Assembly: GCA_027482985.1 (NCBI GenBank)
Contig: JAIXVO010000782.1
Span: 1 to 10,803 of the forward strand
Origin: Cyanobacteriota bacterium
GTDB lineage: Bacteria; Cyanobacteriota; Cyanobacteriia; Leptolyngbyales; Leptolyngbyaceae
DNA length: 10,803 bases
Reading direction: 5' to 3'
Part shown: positions 5,607 through 10,803 of the stretch, in pieces
Layout of the letters: each line of letters begins with the position of its first letter
Numbering within the stretch: position 1 is the stretch's first letter
The notes under the pieces: model-generated
What the model saw: the letters and a program-made list of their open reading frames with translations, nothing else
Told to the model about the DNA's origin: nothing
Database searches by the model: none
Made by a program: the position numbers and the translations under genes

Positions 5607-5614
5607 GCGATCGC
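5607..5614. repeat. HIP1 octamer GCGATCGC (one of 16)
   Basis: This copy lies between the RHH stop and the Uma2 start and touches the ribosome-binding region. The other copies begin at 1219, 1462, 2890, 3037, 3379, 3707, 4171, 4696, 5073, 6804, 8137, 8530, 9070, 9820 and 10402. Such density is characteristic of many cyanobacterial genomes. There are none in 1-1218, in the IS, or in 5615-6803. Confidence 0.95.
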
Positions 5615-5616
5615 CG

Positions 5617-6207
5617 ATGACAGGTTTAGTTACAAAGTCAAAACAACCTAGACCCCCAAAGCTGATTCATAACGTGACCTGGGAGCAGCTTGAGGAGATT
5701 GATGAGTCACTGCAAGACTTCCCAGGGCTAAAGCTCATTTACTTGGATGGATTGCTGGAAATCATGCCGATCGGAGAAGATCACGAAACCGTGAAATCAA
5801 CGATGGGAATCTTGCTGGAAAATTACTTGAGAGCAAGACGCATCCGGTTTTACCGTCGGGGCGGCCCCACGTTAGGCCGGAAAGAGGACGGGGCTAGAAA
5901 TGAACCCGACGAATCCTACAGTATTGGGACTCGCGGACAATATCCTGATTTAGTCTTTGAAGTTGTCTTTAGCAGTGGAGGGGTAGACCGTTTAGAGGGC
6001 TATCGCCGGATGGGGGTTAAGGAGGTTTGGTTTTGGGATGACGGCACCCTCAAAATATTTGCCCTAGAAACTGCAGGGTACAAAGAGGTTGAAAACACCC
6101 GACTAATCGAAGATTTTCCGCTGCAAAGCTTTTTGAAGTACATCAACTACCACGATCAGTTTGACGCTGTGGACGAGTTTTTGCATGAAACCACGAATCA
6201 GTCCTAA
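5617..6207 (+). CDS. Uma2-family (DUF820) predicted PD-(D/E)XK nuclease
   Basis: The protein has 196 residues, the usual Uma2 length. This family is greatly expanded in cyanobacteria and is predicted to have a restriction-endonuclease-like fold; its biological role is not established. The typical order is visible: TWEQLEEIDE near the N-terminus, YLDGLLEIMP at 42-51, HETVKSTMGILLENYL at 56-71, EPDESY at 96-101, PDLVFEVV at 110-117 and a GV.EVWFWDD strand at 133-142. The candidate metal-binding residues are E96/D98, D111 and E115. Where most members have K in 'K...Y...GV', this one has R125-L-E-G-Y, which may weaken catalysis. GAGGGG (5602-5607) precedes the ATG at suitable spacing. Pairing with the upstream RHH gene suggests a regulated or toxin/antitoxin-like unit, which is inference. 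Confidence 0.88.
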   Translation: MTGLVTKSKQPRPPKLIHNVTWEQLEEIDESLQDFPGLKLIYLDGLLEIMPIGEDHETVKSTMGILLENYLRARRIRFYRRGGPTLGRKEDGARNEPDESYSIGTRGQYPDLVFEVVFSSGGVDRLEGYRRMGVKEVWFWDDGTLKIFALETAGYKEVENTRLIEDFPLQSFLKYINYHDQFDAVDEFLHETTNQS

Positions 6208-6566
6208 CGGCCAGTCTCGGCGATAAAGTGGCTGAAAATTTGCGGCATTTTTCGAGATCTGCGCTTAGATCGCTTAAGCTACTCACTACGGGAAATGCGC
6301 CCGTACTACAGTCGCAGATCAACTGACCCGTTTTCCCGTTTGCAACGCGAAGGAGAAACCCGAATGACATAGCAACCCTTTAAAAGTCAGAACCCCCACT
6401 GCGTGAACAGAAGGGGCAAAAGACTATATTCACTTTCAGATAGATTTGGGGACCCTAACTAGCCGCTCGTGGAAAAGCAAAAGTTAAGTCGCCCGAATTG
6501 CTATGCCAATTTTAGTGGCAATTTGTTGATATGCGCAACTTTATCAACAAATTGCTCAAATTTTGC
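6208..6566. other. Gap with no convincing gene; possible relic of a mobile element
   Basis: About 360 bp separate the Uma2 gene from the next plus-strand ORFs. A minus-strand frame (6143-6370, 75 codons) crosses most of the first half. It has no good ribosome-binding site and overlaps the end of the Uma2 gene, so I do not call it. Its stretch GQLICDCSTGAFPVVSSLSD seems familiar as a recurrent small cyanobacterial ORF, but this is memory only. ACGGGAAA (6288-6295) and TTTCCCGT (6333-6340) form a weak inverted repeat. HIP1 sites are absent. The second half holds the strong inverted repeat listed separately. Confidence 0.4.
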
Positions 6567-6568
6567 AT
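6503..6568. repeat. Long inverted repeat with 14-bp perfect core
   Basis: GCAATTTGTTGATA (6518-6531) and TATCAACAAATTGC (6542-6555) are perfectly complementary around a 10-nt loop. The arms continue imperfectly outward to about 6503 (ATGCCAATTTT) and 6568 (AAATTTTGCAT). The left arm can instead pair upstream, AATTGC (6496-6501) with GCAATT (6518-6523), giving a competing hairpin. The stem is AT-rich with no following T run, so it is not a standard terminator. An operator, an origin-type dyad or a regulatory leader structure are options. Confidence 0.75.
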
Positions 6569-6653
6569 GGCTTCCTATCCGTCATCGCTACAGACCCAGG
6601 GAGGTTATACCGTGAACGACATCATTTTTGAATTCGGGGAGCGCTGCCCATGA
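6567..6653 (+). CDS. Tiny ORF (28 aa, or 13 aa from an internal GTG), possible leader peptide
   Basis: The frame from the ATG at 6567 reads MASYPSSLQTQGGYT, then VNDIIFEFGERCP, and stops TGA at 6651-6653. That ATG lies in the arm of the inverted repeat and has no Shine-Dalgarno. The GTG at 6612 in the same frame has an excellent one (AGGGAGG at 6598-6604, 7 nt spacing) and would give 13 residues. The stop overlaps the next ATG by ATGA, the classic coupling arrangement. It could be a coupling or leader peptide for the downstream genes or a chance frame. Its length prevents a family call. Confidence 0.3.
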   Translation: MASYPSSLQTQGGYTVNDIIFEFGERCP

Positions 6654-6883
6654 AACTCGCACCCGCGCCCAAATTTCGCTCTGTGCAGGAAGGGGACGAT
6701 CGCTTTCTCGCCCTCTTTCCCCACCGCCACGACTACATCAGGGCGGATCACCCCCACCCTGACCACAGACCCAACTGGCAAACCGAAAGCCGTTACCCCC
6801 TGAGCGATCGCCTGGTGAAACAGGGGGACAACAGGCCAAACAGCCTGAGTTTTTTGATTCTAGTGACTTTGCAGGGAGTGTAA
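6650..6883 (+). CDS. Hypothetical protein, 77 aa, possibly a truncated N-terminus
   Basis: The ATG at 6650 follows GGGGAG with about 8 nt spacing and overlaps the preceding tiny ORF by ATGA. The N-terminal 60 residues (KFRSVQEGDDRFLALFPHRH, later PLSDRLVKQG) look like a real, conserved-style sequence rich in His, Asp and Pro. The last 17 residues (NRPNSLSFLILVTLQGV) differ in character. This could be the front end of a longer protein truncated by a deletion, or a genuine short protein. From memory the front part resembles longer plasmid- or island-borne cyanobacterial proteins, but I cannot name a family. The stop is only 3 nt before the next start, and that gene's ribosome-binding site lies inside this ORF. 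Confidence 0.5.
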   Translation: MKLAPAPKFRSVQEGDDRFLALFPHRHDYIRADHPHPDHRPNWQTESRYPLSDRLVKQGDNRPNSLSFLILVTLQGV

Positions 6884-6886
6884 AAG

Positions 6887-7909
6887 ATGGTTGCAACCTT
6901 GAAAGCCCAAGCGCTCTATGATTCTCCTTTTGCGGCAATCACAGAAAAGACAGACGCTATGCTGCGTGAACTCCCTCCAGCAGCGGGAGCGTTGTGGCGG
7001 GAGTTACGACGGCGGACTGTCCCCGGTAAAAGCCACGAATTTAACTTAAACGACCTGGCCGAGAAGCTGGACTACAGTGTGCGTTGGCTCCGCTCGGCAT
7101 TGAAGCAACTCCAGGAGGAGGAGTTAATTGTGATTGACCGCAAATGGTGGGGAGCAATTTTCTCCGTCAAGATCTTAGATCCTGGAATTGGGCATAAACC
7201 TTCCACCGATCGCTCGAAACCTTCCATCGATCGTCGTGAATCTTCCCCAGAACAACCCTCAAATCCCGATTCTGTCGTTGTACAAGATTTAAAGAATTTA
7301 AAAAAAATGCAGACTGAACCCACCCCCCACCCTGTTAAAGAATTAACAGAGAAAGTTGAGCCAGTTGACCCACAATCTCTGGATTTCGAGGCTCTGACTG
7401 AAACAGCTTGCCAAACCGTTAGCCAATTGGGCATCCAGATCAACCCCACGATTGCCCAAGCTATCCCTGCCACCATTTGCCAATTGGGTGCCGCCGCCCT
7501 CGACCGGATTCAACAGGCGGCCCAAGTCGCCTATGAGTCTCCTCCAACTCGCAAGAATGGCAAAACAACTTGTCGGGAAGCGTTGTTTATGAAAGCTTTG
7601 AAGAGAGGTTGGTCACCCTGGTCTCAACGTTCATCCCAAAAAGCGGAACCCACCCTTCTTCCAGAACCACTCCCAGCCTCAGAGCCATATCGATCGCCCG
7701 TTCCAGATCTGCCCAAACTGACTAAAGAACAAAAAGACTGGATCGATTTAGCCCGTCAGGTTGGACTTGCTGTTGCCTCTACCATCGAGCATGGTGAGTT
7801 GGTAATTTTCACAAATTCTGGCCAGGAACTTTGGACAACGATGGTAAAACTTCATCCCTTGGAGGAACTGCAAGAGCTGGCCGCGGCTCAATCGCAATCC
7901 CCTGGATGA
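6887..7909 (+). CDS. Winged-helix DNA-binding protein, candidate replication or regulatory protein
   Basis: This 340-residue protein starts at the ATG at 6887 with AGGGAG (6873-6878) 8 nt upstream. Residues about 30-97 form a winged-helix pattern: ALWRELRRRTVPGKSHEF, then LNDLAEKLDYSVRWLRSALK as the helix-turn-helix, and ELIVIDRKWWGAIFSVKIL as the wing. A low-complexity, probably disordered linker (about 98-165) includes a KPSTDRS/KPSIDRR repeat and a basic patch KNLKK. A helical region follows (about 168-245, ending CREALFMKALKRGWSP). A final globular part (about 278-335) contains LTKEQKDWIDLARQVGLAVA. Similar layouts occur in plasmid replication initiators and in phage or island regulators. 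No enzyme motif is visible. Function is inferred only from the DNA-binding domain. Confidence 0.7.
   Translation: MVATLKAQALYDSPFAAITEKTDAMLRELPPAAGALWRELRRRTVPGKSHEFNLNDLAEKLDYSVRWLRSALKQLQEEELIVIDRKWWGAIFSVKILDPGIGHKPSTDRSKPSIDRRESSPEQPSNPDSVVVQDLKNLKKMQTEPTPHPVKELTEKVEPVDPQSLDFEALTETACQTVSQLGIQINPTIAQAIPATICQLGAAALDRIQQAAQVAYESPPTRKNGKTTCREALFMKALKRGWSPWSQRSSQKAEPTLLPEPLPASEPYRSPVPDLPKLTKEQKDWIDLARQVGLAVASTIEHGELVIFTNSGQELWTTMVKLHPLEELQELAAAQSQSPG
7196..7237 (+). repeat. Two tandem 21-bp units inside the winged-helix gene
   Basis: AAACCTTCCACCGATCGCTC (7196-7215) is followed in phase by AAACCTTCCATCGATCGTCG (7217-7236). They encode KPSTDRS and KPSIDRR, and a partial third unit (ESS) follows. 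The duplication is in the predicted linker and keeps the frame, so copy number could vary between strains without breaking the protein. Confidence 0.75.
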
Positions 7910-8025
7910 TGGATGATGTGATGGTTCTGATTCGGCAGTCGTTTGAGAAGCACAGTGAAGAACTAGCCGTTTAGCTCGTTTGGATCATCAAGGCCGGATC
8001 ATCTGACTGTTCTAAATTCTCCCGT

Positions 8026-8034
8026 TGCTATAAC
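8026..8034 (+). promoter_or_regulatory. Candidate extended -10 promoter of the restriction gene
   Basis: TGCTATAAC fits an extended -10 element (TG-N-TATAAT, one mismatch) about 58 nt before the hsdR start, with no clear -35 box. Upstream, GGATCATC is repeated directly at 7982-7989 and 7996-8003 and might bind a regulator. Both are eye judgements. Confidence 0.3.
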
Positions 8035-8091
8035 TGATCGGTAAGGGGGCAGGATGGGCTGAGGGATCTTTTATCGAATAGGGATAACGGC

Positions 8092-10803
8092 ATGTCTCTG
8101 AATGAGGCGACAACGAGAAAGGATTTAATTGACCCCGCGATCGCGAAGGCAAAGTGGGATTTGACCAACCCGGCTCAAGTCAAATTTGAGATTCCGGTGG
8201 ATGGGTATGATGCCGCGCCCTGGAACGGGGTGACTGATTACTGCCTCTATCAGCCCAATGGGGAAGTGATTGCGATCGTCGAGGCCAAGAAGCAAAGCCG
8301 CGATCCCCTCGTGGCCGAGCAGCAGGTTCGCCATTACGTAACAGAAATTGCCAAACATCAAAGCTTTCAGCCGTTTGCGTTCATGACGAATGGCCGAGAG
8401 ATTTACTTTTGGGACGTTGATCGTGAAACCAAGCGCCCCGTTGCCGGGTTTTTCTCACTGGCAGATCTGGAAAACCTGCTGTATCTTCGCCGCAATAAGA
8501 TTGCACTGCAAACGCTGCCTGTCAATATCGCGATCGCCGGACGACTATATCAGCAGGAAGCCATCCAGCGGGTCTGCGAACGCTTTGATGCCGGGTTCCG
8601 GCGGGCGTTGCTGGTCATGGCAACGGGCACAGGTAAAACGCGCACCACGATGGCGCTGATTGACTTATTTTTACGGGCAAACCAGGCGCGGCGAATTTTG
8701 TTTGTTGCCGATCGCAAGGAGTTAGTGAAGCAGGCGTTGGATGATGGGTTTAAGGCGTTTCTGCCGAATGAACCCCGACATCAAATTCGCACTTACAACA
8801 CAGACACCAGCCAACGGCTCTACGTCTCCACCCTGCATACCCTGGCCGCCTGTCATAAAAAGTACACTCCCGGATTCTTTGACCTGATAGTGTTTGATGA
8901 AGCCCATCGATCCATCTTTAACCAGTTCAGGGAGGTGGTGGAATATTTTGATGCCCAGGTGATTGGACTAACGGCAACGCCTGCCACCTTTATTGATCGC
9001 AACACGTTCCAAGTCTTCCAATGTTTTGAGACTCCACCCAAACCGACTTTCCTCTACGACTATAAGCAGGCGATCGCGGAGAAGCACCTGGTTGATTTTG
9101 ATGTGTATCAAGCGCGGACTCAGTTTCAGCGGGATGGCATTCGAGGTGCCAATTTAAGTGAAGAGGACCGGAATGAATTGATCGAAAACGGGATTGACCC
9201 GGATGAAATCAATTATGAGGGCACCGAGTTAGAGCGCACCGTTAGCAACAAGGGCACGTTGCGGCAGCATTGGGAGGAGATTTGGAAACTTTGCTACAAG
9301 GATCAGTCTGGGCTACTCCCCGCGAAGACGATCGTGTTTGCGCTGACTCAAAAACACGCGCTGCGGTTAGCCAAAACCTTTGAGGAGATGTACCCCAACC
9401 ATCCCAATCTGGTGCAGGTAATTACCTCCCAGATGGAGCGGACGGATGACCTGATCAAAAATTTTAAGCGGAACGACCAGCCCCGCATTGCCATCTCTGT
9501 TGATCTGATGGATACCGGGGTGGATGTGCCGGAGGTGATGAACCTGGTGTTTATGAAGCCGGTGCAGTCTCAAATCAAGCTGACGCAGATGATTGGACGC
9601 GGCACCCGAAACCAGGAAGCCTGTAAACATCTGGAATGGTTGCCGGAGGGACGCAAGGAGAAGTTTTTGATTATCGACTTCTGGCAGAACAAGTTTGACC
9701 GGGAGCCGAAGGATGATGTGGTGAGCCAGGATTTACCTGTGCTGGTGAAGGTTTTCAATACCCGGCTGAAGCTGCTGGAGTTTTATTTGAATGCCCAAAC
9801 CGCACCAGATTGCCAGCAGGCGATCGCTGCGGTGCGATCTCAAATTGCCCAAATTCCGCTGGATGTCTTCAGTGTGCAGAAGGTGTATCCCGAAATTGAA
9901 CCAGCCTGGACGAATAGTTTCTGGTTACATCTGAACCAGACCAAAATTGATTTCCTTCGTTCCAGAGTGGGGCCATTGCTACGGTTTGTAGCGGGTACGG
10001 ATGTGGTGGCGGCGACATTCACGAACAAGGTCGAGCGTTTGAAGCACGAGATTTTGACTCATACGGTCAAGCCTGCGACGCTGGAGTCGATCGCGGAAGA
10101 TGTGAGTCGGCTGCCCGATTTTGTGGTGGCAGACCCGCAGAAACAAGCTGCAGTGAACCGCTGCCTCTCCGCCCAGTTGAGATCGGCGACACCGGATGAA
10201 TTGAATCAGGTGGTCACTGACCTGGCAAACCAGATGAAGAATCGGCGGGAGAAGCCCAGTTCTTTCCTGGAGATTAATTTGAAGGATCGCATTGCCAACA
10301 GCGGTTACATCACCCTGGGCGATGGGGGTGAGCAGGTGTATGTGCAGGAGTATCGGGAACGGGTGGAGCGGAAAGTGCTGGAAATTGTGGAGAACCACCC
10401 CGCGATCGCGGCTCTGCGACAGGGTGAGATGCCCACTGATCTGCAACTGGTGGCGCTAGAGCGGACATTACGGCAGGAGTTGAGTTCTAACCTGTTTAGT
10501 GACGGCTCTACTACGGGCGGCGCAAAAGTGGCTGAAACACCTGGGACGTACCAAACGACAAAGTTTGCAACCGATGTGATTTCTAACATTCGCAAAGCCT
10601 TTAATATCAGGACAGGCAGTTTACTGGGCTTTCTGCGAGAACAGCTAGACATGGAGACGCTACCAGACTACGAAACCGTGGTGCAGCGAAACTTTGAGCA
10701 GTACATCGCCGAGCGACAGTTTAACGCGGATCAGATTCGCTTCCTGCGGGCAGTTCAGAATGTTTTCTTACAAAAAAGCCAGATCGAACTAGCTGACTTG
10801 TAT
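8092..10803 (+). CDS. hsdR: Type I restriction enzyme R subunit (EcoEI-like), 3' end beyond window
   Basis: 904 codons are open from the ATG at 8092 to the window end. The product is the motor and nuclease subunit of a type I restriction-modification complex: it translocates DNA using ATP and cuts far from the recognition site, together with HsdM and HsdS. The N-terminal PD-(D/E)XK nuclease has D49 (GVTDY) and E64-A-K66 (IVEAKK). The SF2 helicase motifs are Walker A ATGTGKT (177-183), DEAH (269-272), LTATP (293-297) and QMIGRGTR (499-506). The remainder, from about residue 540, would be the EcoEI_R_C-type C-terminal region. All catalytic motifs appear intact and there is no frameshift. The ATG has only a weak GGGA 7 nt upstream. 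No hsdM or hsdS is seen upstream, so they should lie downstream if the system is complete. Confidence 0.93.
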   Translation, partial: MSLNEATTRKDLIDPAIAKAKWDLTNPAQVKFEIPVDGYDAAPWNGVTDYCLYQPNGEVIAIVEAKKQSRDPLVAEQQVRHYVTEIAKHQSFQPFAFMTNGREIYFWDVDRETKRPVAGFFSLADLENLLYLRRNKIALQTLPVNIAIAGRLYQQEAIQRVCERFDAGFRRALLVMATGTGKTRTTMALIDLFLRANQARRILFVADRKELVKQALDDGFKAFLPNEPRHQIRTYNTDTSQRLYVSTLHTLAACHKKYTPGFFDLIVFDEAHRSIFNQFREVVEYFDAQVIGLTATPATFIDRNTFQVFQCFETPPKPTFLYDYKQAIAEKHLVDFDVYQARTQFQRDGIRGANLSEEDRNELIENGIDPDEINYEGTELERTVSNKGTLRQHWEEIWKLCYKDQSGLLPAKTIVFALTQKHALRLAKTFEEMYPNHPNLVQVITSQMERTDDLIKNFKRNDQPRIAISVDLMDTGVDVPEVMNLVFMKPVQSQIKLTQMIGRGTRNQEACKHLEWLPEGRKEKFLIIDFWQNKFDREPKDDVVSQDLPVLVKVFNTRLKLLEFYLNAQTAPDCQQAIAAVRSQIAQIPLDVFSVQKVYPEIEPAWTNSFWLHLNQTKIDFLRSRVGPLLRFVAGTDVVAATFTNKVERLKHEILTHTVKPATLESIAEDVSRLPDFVVADPQKQAAVNRCLSAQLRSATPDELNQVVTDLANQMKNRREKPSSFLEINLKDRIANSGYITLGDGGEQVYVQEYRERVERKVLEIVENHPAIAALRQGEMPTDLQLVALERTLRQELSSNLFSDGSTTGGAKVAETPGTYQTTKFATDVISNIRKAFNIRTGSLLGFLREQLDMETLPDYETVVQRNFEQYIAERQFNADQIRFLRAVQNVFLQKSQIELADLY

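Noticed and set aside
358..6555. The two TTGAT-containing inverted repeats as ends or attachment sites of one element.
   Set aside because: Apart from the TTGAT core the arms do not match each other, and no integrase is seen.
7906..7974. 22-aa ORF overlapping the winged-helix gene stop by ATGA.
   Set aside because: There is no ribosome-binding site, the repetitive GGATGAT sequence at its start favours chance overlap, and the peptide has no notable features.
9979..10446. Minus-strand 155-codon frame, plus shorter minus frames between 8125 and 10652.
   Set aside because: They are shadows of the hsdR gene, with arginine- and histidine-rich low-information translations and no start signals.

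Overview
The window looks like accessory (island or plasmid) DNA from a cyanobacterium, most likely a filamentous one. The main clue is the HIP1 octamer GCGATCGC, which I count 16 times in 10.8 kb. Such density is a cyanobacterial hallmark. The gene content agrees: a Uma2-family (DUF820) gene beside a ribbon-helix-helix gene, several transposase genes, and a type I restriction subunit. I see no rRNA, tRNA, CRISPR array or core housekeeping gene.

Left edge (1-404). A short minus-strand start of what looks like an IS630-type transposase runs off the window. It is followed by a terminator-like hairpin and a cluster of GTTGA-type repeats that ends in a perfect 16-bp inverted repeat. The stop codon of the large minus-strand gene lies inside that repeat.

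Minus-strand operon (5275 down to 400). In transcription order it encodes: a 96-aa protein with a MerR-like look; a 178-aa protein overlapping it by 35 nt; a 31-aa hydrophobic peptide; a 143-aa protein with one membrane segment; a 138-aa protein with three; a 77-aa two-segment membrane ORF; and an FtsK/SpoIIIE-type ATPase. Three consecutive start/stop overlaps of 35, 8 and 8 nt argue for one translationally coupled unit. The last gene is broken. A 1,279-bp ISAs1-family insertion (1539-2817, 10-bp target duplication, intact transposase) splits it. Removing the insertion and one duplication copy restores a single frame of exactly 600 codons from 3488 to 400, interrupted only by a TAG at codon 78. 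The TAG separates the membrane anchor from the ATPase, so the gene may carry two lesions. The intact ancestor would be a membrane-anchored DNA translocase with its own set of small membrane and DNA-binding-like partners. I do not recognise this set as a named system.

Divergent region and pair (5271-6207). A short intergenic region holds three TTCAT-type palindromes over two overlapping opposed promoter candidates. On the plus strand it leads into a small RHH (CopG-like) protein followed 17 nt later by a Uma2-type predicted PD-(D/E)XK nuclease.

Middle (6208-7909). About 360 bp lacks a convincing gene but holds a strong inverted repeat with a competing alternative hairpin. Then come a tiny ORF, a 77-aa ORF and a 340-aa winged-helix protein, tightly spaced on the plus strand.

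Right edge (8092-10803). The first 904 codons of a type I restriction R subunit (HsdR, EcoEI-like) have nuclease and SF2 helicase motifs intact. The gene is still open at the window end, so any HsdM/HsdS partners would lie beyond it.
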